This document shows positions 11,002 to 20,184 of a stretch of DNA of 64,000 nucleotides, in pieces (the stretch's first letter is position 1; each line of letters opens with the position of its first letter). The stretch covers positions 372,001 through 436,000 of the forward strand of contig CAVYHD010000018.1 of the NCBI GenBank assembly GCA_963768075.1, read 5' to 3'. Under the pieces are notes generated by a model. It was not told the DNA's origin. It searched no databases and was given only the letters and a program-made list of their open reading frames with translations. The translations under genes were made by a program, and so were the position numbers. The DNA is from QHXW01 sp963768075. Lineage in GTDB: Bacteria > Acidobacteriota > Terriglobia > Bryobacterales > Bryobacteraceae.

Positions 11002-11808
11002 CTATCCGAAGCGCCCTGTGATGTAATCCTCAGTTTCCTTGGTCGACGGGTTCTTGAAGATCACTTCGGTCTGATCGAATTCGATCAGTTTCCCAAGCAG
11101 AAAGAAGCCCGTGTTATCCGCCACGCGCGCCGCCTGCTGCATGTTGTGGGTGACGATGACGATCGTGCAATCGTCCTTCAGGGTGAATAATAGATCCTCG
11201 ATTTTTGCGGTCGCGATGGGATCCAATGCCGAGCAAGGCTCATCCAGCAGAAGCACCTCCGGGTCCACCGCGAGGGCCCGGGCAATGCACAAGCGCTGCT
11301 GCTGGCCTCCCGACAGATCGTGGGCCGAGTCGTGCAGCTTGTCTTTCACTTCCTCCCAAAGCGCCGCCCGTCGTAAACTCTTCTCCACCACTTCGCGCAC
11401 CGAAACGCCCCGCGCAAGGCCGTTGACGCGAACCCCGTAGGCTACGTTATCGAAAATCGACTTCGGAAATGGATTCGGCCGCTGGAACACCATGCCCACG
11501 CGCCGCCGCAGGTTAGTGACGTCCAACGACAGAACGTCCTCGCCATCCAGGGTGATGTTGCCTTCAATGCGAGTGTGGCGGATGGTCTCGCAGATCCGGT
11601 TCAGGGTCCGCAAGAACGTAGACTTGCCGCATCCCGAGGGACCGATCAGGGCCGTGATCCTATTGACGTAGAAATTGAGCGAAACGTCGTACAGCGCCCG
11701 GTAACTGCCGTAATAGAAGCTGAGTTGTTCGGTGGAAAGCTTGACGGTCTCCGCAGGCTTCGGCACCGAGCCGGAAGCGATAGCAGGCTCTTGTTTGGTC
11801 GACCCCAC
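11002..11808 (-). CDS. pstB: Phosphate ABC transporter ATP-binding protein PstB
   Basis: ATPase of the high-affinity phosphate importer. Walker A GPSGCGKST, signature LSGGQQQRL, Walker B VLLLDEPCSALDP and the switch histidine in IVIVTHN are all present. The chosen start is GTG 11808, which has GGAGG eleven bases upstream; an in-frame TTG at 11838 would add ten residues but lacks a ribosome binding site. From GTG the protein is 268 aa, normal for the family. Confidence 0.93.
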   Translation of the reverse strand: MGSTKQEPAIASGSVPKPAETVKLSTEQLSFYYGSYRALYDVSLNFYVNRITALIGPSGCGKSTFLRTLNRICETIRHTRIEGNITLDGEDVLSLDVTNLRRRVGMVFQRPNPFPKSIFDNVAYGVRVNGLARGVSVREVVEKSLRRAALWEEVKDKLHDSAHDLSGGQQQRLCIARALAVDPEVLLLDEPCSALDPIATAKIEDLLFTLKDDCTIVIVTHNMQQAARVADNTGFFLLGKLIEFDQTEVIFKNPSTKETEDYITGRFG

Positions 11809-11860
11809 GATAGTCTCAGCCTCCGGTGCGCTCCTCAATTATGCCAAATCCCTCTCGGCG

Positions 11861-12700
11861 TTACCGCGCATGCGAGGTTCGCGCGAGAACCTGCCGAGCT
11901 ATGATGTTGACCAGCAGGACCAGGGCGAGTAGGACGAACCCCGCGGCCCACGCCTGGTGATGCCAGTCGTCGTACGGCGAAAGCGCGTATGTATAGATCA
12001 TGACGGGCAGAGCCGCGGACGGCTTGTTCCAGCCCGGGCTCCAGAACGTGTTCCCGAGGCTGGTAAACAGCAACGGGGCTGTCTCGCCGGCCACGCGAGC
12101 CAAGTCCAGCATCATGCCTGAGAGAATCCCTTTCACAGCCGCCGGAATCACGACGGAGGCAATCGTTCTGGCCTTGCTCGCTCCCAGCGCCATCGCCCCT
12201 TCGCGCAGGCTCTGGGGTACCGCGCGGAGAAACTCTTCGGTAGTTCGCAAAGCGATCGGCACCATCATCACTCCTAACGCCAATCCACCCGCGAAAGTCG
12301 AAAAGTGATGCATGGGCGCAACCACCACGCCATACGCGAAGATCCCGATCACGATGGAAGGCACGCCGTTCAAAAGGTCCGTCATGTAGCGGACCATGGA
12401 CGGAAAGATTCCCGTTCCGAACTCCGCCAGATAGACCCCGCCCAAGAACCCGAACGGAACCCCAATCAGCGTGGCCAGAAGCAGCAATTTGCCGCTGCCG
12501 ACAATGGCGTTAGCCATGCCTCCACCCGATTCGCCTACCGGAACGGGCAGCTTCGTAAAGAAATTTACAGTCAAATACCGGGTTCCGTTCCAAAACAGAT
12601 ATCCGAGGATGATAAACAGAATTCCGACGACGAAGACCGTGCACGCCCCGGTGAGGCTGAGCATTACAGCGTTGACGATCTTGCGCCGGCGGGTCAGCAT
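11861..12700 (-). CDS. pstA: Phosphate ABC transporter permease PstA
   Basis: 279 aa with six hydrophobic segments and the binding-protein-dependent permease loop (EEFLRAVPQSLREGAMALGASK, matching EAA-x3-G). It forms the inner-membrane channel together with PstC. ATG 12700 is preferred over GTG 12721 because it starts one base after the pstC stop and gives the family-like basic N-terminus MLTRRRK. Its product lies between PstC and PstB in the operon. Confidence 0.92.
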   Translation of the reverse strand: MLTRRRKIVNAVMLSLTGACTVFVVGILFIILGYLFWNGTRYLTVNFFTKLPVPVGESGGGMANAIVGSGKLLLLATLIGVPFGFLGGVYLAEFGTGIFPSMVRYMTDLLNGVPSIVIGIFAYGVVVAPMHHFSTFAGGLALGVMMVPIALRTTEEFLRAVPQSLREGAMALGASKARTIASVVIPAAVKGILSGMMLDLARVAGETAPLLFTSLGNTFWSPGWNKPSAALPVMIYTYALSPYDDWHHQAWAAGFVLLALVLLVNIIARQVLARTSHAR

Positions 12701-12701
12701 C

Positions 12702-13667
12702 TCATTTGGCCACTCTGGCACCCGTAGTCAGGATCAGCATACGAGCCAATCCATTGATAATAATCGTGATAGCGAAGAGAACCAACCCCAGCTCAATCAG
12801 CGCGCTGATGTAGATGTCGCTAGTGGCCTCATTGAATTGGTTGGCAATCACAGACGCAATGGAGTTCCCGGGAGCGAGCAGCGAGGTCTGCACCTTGGAT
12901 GTGTTGCCGACGACCATCGTGACCGCCATGGTTTCCCCGAGGGCGCGCGCCAGCGCGAGAAAGATCGATCCGTAAATACCTCTGCTGGCGTATGGAACGA
13001 CAACTTGCCAGGTGGTTTCCCACTTGGTGGCGCCAAGCGAAAGAGCCGCTTCCCGTTGATCAACCGGTACCGCCAACAGCACCTCTCGCGACACCGAGAT
13101 AATGAAGGGCACGATCATGACGGAAAGCACTACGCTGGCGGAAAACAGGCTTACCCCGTAGAACGGACCGCTAAAAATGGGGAGGAAGCCCAGGACGCTT
13201 TTCAAGGCCGGAACCACGGCAGACTCCAGGATGGGAACGAGGAGGAAAATTCCCAGCAAACCATAGATAACACTGGGTACTGCGGCCAGCAGCTCGATCA
13301 GAAAGGTCAAGGCGTCCGAGATACCAGGAAGGGCCATCTCGGAAAGAAATATCGCCGCCCCAAGGCCGATCGGAACCGAGATCAAGAGCGACACAAACGA
13401 CGTGACTACGGTTCCAAACATGAACGGAACAGCGCCGTAGTCCTCTGCTACCGGATCCCAGGTGCTACTGAAGATGAAATTCCAGCCGAACTTATGGCGC
13501 GTTAGCTCCGATCCGGTCCAGAGCGTGTAAACGAGCAGGCAAGTGACGAGGAAGATGCTGGCTGCGCAGACAAATGTCAAGGTATAGGCAAGCTGGTCGC
13601 CTGCCCGGAGCCTGGCGGCAAACTCGCTCAGACGGGAACGCGGAAGGACTGTCGGAGCGGCACTCAT
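12702..13667 (-). CDS. pstC: Phosphate ABC transporter permease PstC
   Basis: 321 aa. The N-terminal cytoplasmic tail is followed by a first helix (AYTLTFVCAASIFLVTCLLV) and five more hydrophobic segments. The permease loop reads SREVLLAVPVDQREAALSLGATKWET. A PstC-type periplasmic loop (GAVPFMFGTVVTSF) lies between the first helices. ATG 13667; 47 bases separate it from pstS. It is the second membrane subunit of the phosphate importer. Confidence 0.92.
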   Translation of the reverse strand: MSAAPTVLPRSRLSEFAARLRAGDQLAYTLTFVCAASIFLVTCLLVYTLWTGSELTRHKFGWNFIFSSTWDPVAEDYGAVPFMFGTVVTSFVSLLISVPIGLGAAIFLSEMALPGISDALTFLIELLAAVPSVIYGLLGIFLLVPILESAVVPALKSVLGFLPIFSGPFYGVSLFSASVVLSVMIVPFIISVSREVLLAVPVDQREAALSLGATKWETTWQVVVPYASRGIYGSIFLALARALGETMAVTMVVGNTSKVQTSLLAPGNSIASVIANQFNEATSDIYISALIELGLVLFAITIIINGLARMLILTTGARVAK

Positions 13668-13714
13668 TCACGAAAGCTCGGTCGGCGTGAAATTTCTATA
13701 TTACATCGCTCCTG

Positions 13715-14746
13715 CTACGCTTTACTGTGAACCTTGGCAATTGCCTTCTCTTCTTTCGTCACAACCGCTTTGGGAAGAGGCGCGAATTCCAGCGCTTCGG
13801 TGAGCTTCTGGCCAGGACCCAGCATCCAGTGCAGGAAACCGGTGATCACGTCGAACTTCTGTTTATCCGGGATGACTTCGGGAATCAGCAGCCAGGTGAA
13901 GCTGCAGATGGGGTAAGCCGTCTTGCCGGATGGGTTCGTGATGGAGACCCGGAAATCGTCCGGCATCTCAACGCCGGCAGCCGCCGGTGTCACGGAAGCC
14001 AGTGAGGCCTTGATGAAGGATCCGGAACTGTTGCGAACGCGGCCGAATGACATCTTGTTTTGCGCCGCATAGATTAACTCAACATATCCGATCGAATTGG
14101 ACGACTGCTTGACCTGGCCCGCCACCCCTTCGTTTCCTTTGCCGCCAAGTCCAACAGGCCAGTTGAGCGCCGTGTTCTTTCCGACGCGGGTCTTCCACTC
14201 ATCGCTAACCTTTGAAAGGTAATCGGACCACACATAGGTCGTCCCGCTGCCATCGGAACGATGCACGACGATGATGTCGGAGGCGGGCAATTTCACTTTT
14301 GGATTGGACTTGGCGATCGCCGGGTCGTTCCATTTCGTGATTCTTCCCAGAAAGATGCCTACCAGGGCTTCCGGGGTAAAATCCAAGTCGGCGGTGACTC
14401 CGGAAATGTTGTAAATAGGAACTACTGCGCCCAATACGGTTGGGAAGTGCAGGACGTCGCACCCGTGCTTGTCGCGAAACGCCTTCAATTGCTCGTCCGT
14501 CATAGGGCCGTCCGTGGCGCCAAAATCCACGGTCCCTTGGGTCACTTGCCGAATGCCGCCACCGGATCCGATGGATTGGTAGTTGATCTGGATATTGGGG
14601 TGGAGCTTGCGGTAATCGTCAAACCACTTGGAATACATCGGGTACGGGAATGTTGCGCCGGCTCCGGTCAATGAGATCTGGCCCAGGACGGGCATCGCCA
14701 GGCAGCAAACGGTCACTAAGACCGCCAAGCAGTTTCGTCGGGTCAT
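13715..14746 (-). CDS. pstS: Periplasmic phosphate-binding protein PstS
   Basis: 343 aa with a signal peptide (residues 1-22, cleaved near LGQ). The phosphate-binding loops are conserved: GAGATFPYPMY, IGSGGGIRQV, VDFGATDGPM and VHRSDGSGTTYVW. ATG 14746 has GGAGG at optimal distance. No lipobox cysteine follows the signal, so the protein should be free in the periplasm. It delivers phosphate to PstCAB. Confidence 0.94.
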   Translation of the reverse strand: MTRRNCLAVLVTVCCLAMPVLGQISLTGAGATFPYPMYSKWFDDYRKLHPNIQINYQSIGSGGGIRQVTQGTVDFGATDGPMTDEQLKAFRDKHGCDVLHFPTVLGAVVPIYNISGVTADLDFTPEALVGIFLGRITKWNDPAIAKSNPKVKLPASDIIVVHRSDGSGTTYVWSDYLSKVSDEWKTRVGKNTALNWPVGLGGKGNEGVAGQVKQSSNSIGYVELIYAAQNKMSFGRVRNSSGSFIKASLASVTPAAAGVEMPDDFRVSITNPSGKTAYPICSFTWLLIPEVIPDKQKFDVITGFLHWMLGPGQKLTEALEFAPLPKAVVTKEEKAIAKVHSKA

Positions 14747-14779
14747 GTTAAATCCTCCGTAGACAATCCCTTGAAGAGT

Positions 14780-16477
14780 CTATTTTCCCATCGTGGGCGC
14801 GGAACCGGGGAGCACGTAGCGAAGATCGGCGAAGATCATACTAGTATGCGCGTTGTTTGCAGATGCCGTCGACGGCACAACGAAGGGATTGCGGGTGAGA
14901 TACGAGTATTGCAGGATGAGCTGCAAAGCGCCGAACTTCGGGTCCTTGAAGAAAGTCTGGGTGACGCCGAAAGAGGGTTCCTGGATGATGCGGTTCTGGG
15001 TGGCACCGGAGCCAGGGTAGCCCCAACCGACGAGCTTTCCGGTGGCGGGGTCGACGGTGTCGTTCTTCCGGCTGTAGACGCCGCCGTAGTAAGCGTACAG
15101 CAAGGCGGGGCCGAACTGATATTCAAATCCATCCACCGTGGAACCGGCATGCACCGGTGAGAGGCTGCCATCGGCGCGCACGATCAGGTCGGGGGCTTGG
15201 GCGAAGATGTAGCGGCCGCCGCCATCACTATAGAAGTTGTTGCTCAAGATATGGAAATTCTTGAACAGCTCGAAATTCACATTGACCGAGCCGCCAAAGC
15301 CGTGCGAATCGTAGTTATTGCCATTGCTAGGGTCGTAAACCTTGAAAGTGCGGAACAACCCCGCAACCTCGATGTGTTGATGCAGACCGTTGGAGCTCTT
15401 GGGATCGAAGGCGACTTTGCCAATGATGTCCGGATGCACGTTGGGCGCTGTGAGGGTAGTGGCGCCGGCATCCAACTCGGTGCCATAAGCCGTGGCTAGC
15501 CCTGAGGGAATGGTGATTGCGCCGCTGCCATTTCCACCACCGATATATTGCTCGGCGCTTTCAAAGGACAAGCCCGCGGCGATCGTTTCGGTGGGGTGAG
15601 CAATGATGCGGAACTGCGCCTGGCGGGCCCACGTGAGACCCAACTGGTAATTGGTGTCCATGAGCTGGCTATAAAAAATATCCGCAGGCAGAGCCGACAA
15701 ACCGTTGCGATTCGGAGTCAGCATGCTCCAGGATTGTCCCGCCAAGATCTCGATGCCACTCTTCTGCACGTCGACCCAGTACAGGCGCATGCGAAGGGGA
15801 TCGCTATTGCTGGTGACGGCAAGATTGGTAGGGGCAGATCCCAGAAAGTCAGACTCCATATAAGCGAGAACTTGAGCGCCATGGACATTCGCATCCACGC
15901 GGATTCCAACGCGGGAGTTCTGCGCGCTCTCGCGGAATTCGGTCAGCTTTCCGAGGGTGGCATTGTTGAACGGGATGCCACTGAAGTTAGTCCCGATGCC
16001 ACTGCCCACATCGGTAGTGCGAAAAACGGTAGTGAAATCCATAAATCCGACGGGCGTTATGGTGGCATCGCCGATGTGGAAAGTGAGGGGCGAGGCGACG
16101 TTATCGGATTGCGAAGAGTTGCCCGCGATGGGCGGTAACGCTGGCGGGGCCGAGGCGGGTGGAATGACGGGCGTGGTGCTAGCAACTTCCCCGAGCCGGC
16201 GAATACCGGTGGACGGTTGGGGAGCCGTGGTTGCGGCGGGGGCTGGAGTAGTGGCCGGAGTGGTTGACAGGCTCGCCTGGATGAGTTTTCTTTGCTCCTG
16301 CAATGCCAGGCGCAATTCCTCGATCTGGCGCTGCTGCTCAGCGAGCTGCGATTTCAGTTGATTGATCTCTTGCTGTCCGGTCGAGGCCGCCTGGGTATCA
16401 GGGCCGTCCGCTGCGATGGACTGGAACGCGACGGCGAAGGCAAGGAAGAGGATTTGGTGTGTACGTTGAAGTGTCAT
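14780..16477 (-). CDS. Outer-membrane porin, coiled-coil plus beta-barrel (DcaP-like)
   Basis: 565 aa from ATG 16477. Signal peptide, then a coiled coil at about residues 30-75 rich in Gln and Glu (QINQLKSQLAEQQRQIEEL type), a Pro/Ala/Thr linker, and a long beta-rich region with many alternating strands ending in a terminal strand (FADLRYVLP). This layout is that of trimeric DcaP-like porins. It lies between a Pho-box promoter and pstS on the same strand, so it is probably the outer-membrane entry route for phosphate or phosphorylated compounds. Substrate choice is inferred only from context. Confidence 0.75.
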   Translation of the reverse strand: MTLQRTHQILFLAFAVAFQSIAADGPDTQAASTGQQEINQLKSQLAEQQRQIEELRLALQEQRKLIQASLSTTPATTPAPAATTAPQPSTGIRRLGEVASTTPVIPPASAPPALPPIAGNSSQSDNVASPLTFHIGDATITPVGFMDFTTVFRTTDVGSGIGTNFSGIPFNNATLGKLTEFRESAQNSRVGIRVDANVHGAQVLAYMESDFLGSAPTNLAVTSNSDPLRMRLYWVDVQKSGIEILAGQSWSMLTPNRNGLSALPADIFYSQLMDTNYQLGLTWARQAQFRIIAHPTETIAAGLSFESAEQYIGGGNGSGAITIPSGLATAYGTELDAGATTLTAPNVHPDIIGKVAFDPKSSNGLHQHIEVAGLFRTFKVYDPSNGNNYDSHGFGGSVNVNFELFKNFHILSNNFYSDGGGRYIFAQAPDLIVRADGSLSPVHAGSTVDGFEYQFGPALLYAYYGGVYSRKNDTVDPATGKLVGWGYPGSGATQNRIIQEPSFGVTQTFFKDPKFGALQLILQYSYLTRNPFVVPSTASANNAHTSMIFADLRYVLPGSAPTMGK

Positions 16478-16780
16478 AGTGATTACGCATCGTCTTTTCA
16501 GCCAGGGCATAACTTGACCCCTGACTGGGCGGTAGTAGTTAACAATGGAAACGCTGAATGGGAAGAATACCTTGGGCTAAGTTATGCTTTGATGAATTGA
16601 CGGTTACAAAAGCGTTAAATCAAGGTACCGGGACTCTGAAGGTTGCCCTCTGAAACACGGCGAATGCGACTCACGAGCGGCGGGCGACGACCGAGCAGGC
16701 GCAGGCGAGGTGGATTGCCGTTTGGATAGGAGCTAGCCAATCGGGAGTTGAGGCTCTCCGTCCCTCTCGTCCCCCCTGGC
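16478..16780. other. Intergenic region between phoR and the porin-pst operon
   Basis: No convincing gene. The left half holds the phosphate-responsive promoter described separately and an untranslated leader of about 95 bases for the porin. The right half, next to the phoR stop, shows no clear terminator hairpin with a T-run, so readthrough from phoR into the pst unit remains possible. Confidence 0.6.
16581..16620 (-). promoter_or_regulatory. Pho box overlapping a promoter for the porin-pstSCAB-phoU operon
   Basis: Read on the minus strand, ATTTAAC (16620-16614) and TTGTAAC (16609-16603) form two direct repeats with an 11-bp period, the spacing of PhoB/PhoP boxes. TTGTAA of the second repeat can act as a -35 element. 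CATAAC (16586-16581), 17 bases further on, is a plausible -10. This is the classic layout of phosphate-starvation promoters, where the response regulator replaces a good -35 element. PhoR is encoded next to it. The matching response regulator gene is not in this window. Confidence 0.6.
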
Positions 16781-18559
16781 TTAAGAACAGGGCAGAGTGA
16801 TGCTGAAGACCGAACCCTTGCCGAGCTCGCTTTCGACGGTGACACGGCCATTCATGCGCTCCAGAACGTGCTTGACGATGGAAAGGCCCAGGCCAGTGCC
16901 GCCGACGGCGCGCGAGCGGGCTTTATCGACGCGGTAAAAGCGCTCGAAAATGCGAGACAGATCGTCGGAGGGAATGCCGATGCCGGAGTCGGCGACGGTG
17001 ATGCGGACCTGGTGATCGGGAACGCGAGCGATCTGGATGCGCACGACGCCGGAAGAACGGTTGAACTTGATGGCGTTGTCGATCAGATTGACCAGGGCCT
17101 GCTCGAGGCGGATCCTCGATCCGGAGACGGAGGCCTCTTCGACGGAATCACTGACGAGTTGCACGCCGCGGACGCGGGCCTCGGATTCGACAGTGCGGAG
17201 AGCGCTTTCGAGAACTAAGCGGACGGAGAATTGTTCGGGCTCGGCGGGCTCGGCTCGTCCGGATTCCAGTTCCGAGAGAACCAGCAGGTCAGAGGCGATG
17301 TTATTGAGCCGGGCGGCTTGCGCTTTGATGATTTCGAGAAAATTGCGGTTGTTTTCGGGATCTTCGAGGGCGCCCTCCAACAGGGTTTCCGCGTAGCCCC
17401 GGATGGCGGCGAGCGGTGTGCGGAGCTCATGCGAGACATTGGCGACGAAATCCTTGCGCACGCGTTCCAGCCGTTCTAGGTCGGTAATATCGTGCAAAAC
17501 GGCGATGGCGCCCCAACGGGAGGAGACCGAGAGCGGCGCTGCCTGCACCTCAAAAGAATGACCATGGGCGGCGGGCAACAGCAGGCGGCGCTTGAGCGGA
17601 GTTTCGGAGACAAGAACTTCCGAGAGCATGTCGAGCAGGCCGGCATCGCGGACGACTTCGAGCAAGGGCGCGCGCGGCGGAATGGGCACGGGGATGCCAG
17701 CGACGCGAGCGAACGACTCGTTACAGAAGGTAATGCGCATTTGCTGGTCGACGGCAAGCACGCCTTCCACCATGCTGGAGAGGATGGCTTCGCGGCGCGC
17801 GGACTCAAGACTGAGGCGATCGAGGGAATCGCGCAGCTGAGCAGCCATGCCATTCAGAGAACGGGCGAGAGCGCCGAGCTCGTCGTCGGCGTCGGGCGGA
17901 AGGTCGGGCAGGGCGCGGGTTTCGACGAGATGCTCGGCGAACGACTGGAGATGGCGGATGCGGCGGATGAAGCGGCCGGAGAAAAGATACGCGACGACCA
18001 TGGCCAATAGCAGAGCAAGCACGGAGGTTGCGAACAAGAACCAGCGCACGGCGCCAACCGCGGCGTCGACCTCCTGAAGGGGAACGGCGAGACGGAGGAT
18101 GAAACCGGGGATATTGTTGCGCGGAAAGCTGATGGCGGCGTAGCAGAGATCGTGGTCCAAGGCGGCGCTGTGCCGAATGGATGTGCCGACGCGGCCAGCG
18201 CGGGCCTCCACGATTTCCGGAAGAGCGGACTGGTTGTCGATGTTTTCGGTGTCGCGATCGGAGTCGGCGAGGACGACACCCTGGGGGTCCACGAGCGTGA
18301 TGCTCACCTGAGCGCGCGCGGACACCTGCTTGGCCCAATCTTCCAGTTGTGCGTTCGCGGCGGCGGGAACCTCACCAATAAGGATGCGGGCCTGCGCGGT
18401 GAGACGCTGCTCGACGTTCTGCGTTTCGCGATGGGCGATGTAGGTGGTGAGGAAAGAATCGAGCACCAGAAGCGGGACAGCAATCAGACAGAACGCGCTG
18501 ATGAGGAGCTTGCGGAAAAGCGGACTTTGAAAGACGGCCACGGATTTGGAAGTTGCCAT
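16781..18559 (-). CDS. phoR: Phosphate-regulon-type sensor histidine kinase PhoR
   Basis: 592 aa from ATG 18559. Transmembrane helix at about residues 15-38, a periplasmic sensor of some 130 residues, second helix, HAMP, PAS-like domain (EGVLAVDQQMRITFCNE), HisKA with the phospho-acceptor histidine in FVANVSHELRTP, then HATPase_c (N box LVNLIDNAIKFN, G1 DSGIGIP, G2 GTGLGLSIVKH). The PhoR assignment combines this domain order with its position between the polyphosphate genes and the Pho-box-controlled pst operon. E. coli PhoR lacks such a large periplasmic domain, whereas PhoR of Gram-positives and many other phyla has one. No response regulator is adjacent. Confidence 0.78.
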   Translation of the reverse strand: MATSKSVAVFQSPLFRKLLISAFCLIAVPLLVLDSFLTTYIAHRETQNVEQRLTAQARILIGEVPAAANAQLEDWAKQVSARAQVSITLVDPQGVVLADSDRDTENIDNQSALPEIVEARAGRVGTSIRHSAALDHDLCYAAISFPRNNIPGFILRLAVPLQEVDAAVGAVRWFLFATSVLALLLAMVVAYLFSGRFIRRIRHLQSFAEHLVETRALPDLPPDADDELGALARSLNGMAAQLRDSLDRLSLESARREAILSSMVEGVLAVDQQMRITFCNESFARVAGIPVPIPPRAPLLEVVRDAGLLDMLSEVLVSETPLKRRLLLPAAHGHSFEVQAAPLSVSSRWGAIAVLHDITDLERLERVRKDFVANVSHELRTPLAAIRGYAETLLEGALEDPENNRNFLEIIKAQAARLNNIASDLLVLSELESGRAEPAEPEQFSVRLVLESALRTVESEARVRGVQLVSDSVEEASVSGSRIRLEQALVNLIDNAIKFNRSSGVVRIQIARVPDHQVRITVADSGIGIPSDDLSRIFERFYRVDKARSRAVGGTGLGLSIVKHVLERMNGRVTVESELGKGSVFSITLPCS

Positions 18560-18654
18560 GAGTAGCAGGCCGGCTGCCGGAATCTGGTTGGCATTGTAGC
18601 ATCGCGGCACGATGCTCACCGCGGAGAGTTTCAGGAGCCTGGCTTACGGACGGA

Positions 18655-19728
18655 TCACGGTTTGGCGCGCCAGGCTTCCCAATCGCGCATGGTGGCGTCG
18701 ACCATGTTTGCGGAGGCGCGATGCAGCCAGTGGCGGGGACGCGCGCGGAGATCGTGCAGAATAGCGCCGGCGGCCTTAGGCGAGCCGAGGTGGACGTTGG
18801 CGGTCTCGAAACCCATGCAACGCAGCAGGCGGGTTTCATCACGCTGCTTGGGCATGGAGGAGAGCTCGACGCGGGAACAATCGGGCGCGAGGCGGCGGAC
18901 GAGCCAGCGGCCTTTGCGGTGAACGAAGGGGTCGATGGAGCGGACAGAGCGCGCGAGAATTTCCTCATAGTGGATGGCGGTGGATTTGGCGCCTTCGGCC
19001 CAGACGGCCGCGGAAGGCGCCAACGCCTTGGCTTCGCGGGCGATTTTACCGCCGTGAAACTCAGCGATGGCGACGTAGCGCTCCCTTCCGAGACTGCCCA
19101 GTCCGGCGACGCGATGCGCGACACAGTAACCGAGGCCCTTGGCAGGCAGCAGCTTCTCGATGGCTTTGCGCGCGCCGGCGGGCATGCGGACCTCGGCCGG
19201 CAGGGCCTCGAGCTTCGCCCAGTAGCGCTCAGGATCGCGCAGGACGCCGGTGACCATGGAGCGCAGCCAGGGGTGGTGTTCCTCGAGGACGAAGGGGCTG
19301 CCGCCGGCGGCGAGTCCTTCCTGGTAGCCGGCGAGGATGGCATCACAGGCATCCTTGATCTCGATGCGGAGTTGCGCGCCCTTGATGGCGAGGTGGGCGC
19401 TGGCGCTCAAGCGAACGAGATCGATCGTGTAGGGGAATTGCCAGACCTCATCGAAATCATTGATGCCCCAAATCAAGCGCCCTTCGATGTCGCGCCAAGT
19501 GCCGAAGTTTTCGACGTGGAGGTCGCCGACGCCGAGCACGGCGGGCGCGGTGGCACATTCCGGGCAAACCTCAGGCCACACCTGCATCCAGCGATAAAAA
19601 GTGGCGCGCAGAAATAGGAAGGGATCCTGGGTCATGGCTTCGTGCTTATGTTCAAGATCGGCATCGATCAAGGGGATCTTTTTGCGGAGCCACTGTTCGT
19701 ATCGCCGGGTCGACTTAACGATGTTCAT
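18655..19728 (-). CDS. DUF2252 family protein (kinase-like fold)
   Basis: 357 aa. The segment GVGDLHVENFGTW and the following INDFDEVWQFPYTIDLVRL are the diagnostic DUF2252 motifs, resembling the catalytic and metal-binding loops of aminoglycoside-phosphotransferase-like kinases. ATG 19728 overlaps the preceding CHAD gene by 14 bases, implying coupled translation. Function of DUF2252 is unknown. Its place in a ppx-CHAD-CHAD-DUF2252-phoR string points to phosphate or polyphosphate metabolism, an inference from context only. Confidence 0.82.
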   Translation of the reverse strand: MNIVKSTRRYEQWLRKKIPLIDADLEHKHEAMTQDPFLFLRATFYRWMQVWPEVCPECATAPAVLGVGDLHVENFGTWRDIEGRLIWGINDFDEVWQFPYTIDLVRLSASAHLAIKGAQLRIEIKDACDAILAGYQEGLAAGGSPFVLEEHHPWLRSMVTGVLRDPERYWAKLEALPAEVRMPAGARKAIEKLLPAKGLGYCVAHRVAGLGSLGRERYVAIAEFHGGKIAREAKALAPSAAVWAEGAKSTAIHYEEILARSVRSIDPFVHRKGRWLVRRLAPDCSRVELSSMPKQRDETRLLRCMGFETANVHLGSPKAAGAILHDLRARPRHWLHRASANMVDATMRDWEAWRAKP

Positions 19729-20182
19729 GGCGGACCTGCTTTCTCGCGAAGCGCGACAGATAATCGGTCCACCAGTGTTCCTGGCCGGCGGCATCCACGG
19801 TTTGTTGCCAGAAGCGGTGGAGTTCGGAGATCTTGGCGGACATGCGGTGTTTCAGGAAGGCACGGAAGTGCGGGTGTGTCTTGCCGAGCAGTACGGTGGC
19901 AGCGGCACAATCGTTGATCTCGCCGAGATGCGTCTGCACATCGCGCAACAGTGCGAGCCGGCGATCGAGACCGGGACCGTAACAGGGGCGGAAGAGCTCG
20001 AGGGTGTAGCGAAGGCGCTTGGTTTGCAGACGAAAGGTGTGCAGCGTGCGGACGGAAGATTGAGATTGGCACATGGCACGGCCATCCCGGAAATACGCGC
20101 GCGCCGCTTTGGGCAGTTCGCGGGCCGCATTTTCGGCCGGATCCTCCGCGGCATTCCAGACGATTGGTTTCGGTTTGGCCAT
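19715..20182 (-). CDS. CHAD domain, C-terminal half (separate gene)
   Basis: 155 aa. It carries the second CHAD histidine/arginine helix: LHTFRLQTKRLRYTLELF, followed by LLRDVQTHLGEINDCAA, the typical C-terminal half of a CHAD domain. CHAD domains bind inorganic polyphosphate through a basic surface formed by two four-helix bundles. The first half is encoded by the gene immediately upstream, two bases away and in another frame. Start ATG 20182; an unusual N-terminal 45-residue extension (MAKPKPIVWNAAEDPAENA...) precedes the domain. Confidence 0.8.
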   Translation of the reverse strand: MAKPKPIVWNAAEDPAENAARELPKAARAYFRDGRAMCQSQSSVRTLHTFRLQTKRLRYTLELFRPCYGPGLDRRLALLRDVQTHLGEINDCAAATVLLGKTHPHFRAFLKHRMSAKISELHRFWQQTVDAAGQEHWWTDYLSRFARKQVRHEHR

Positions 20183-20184
20183 AC

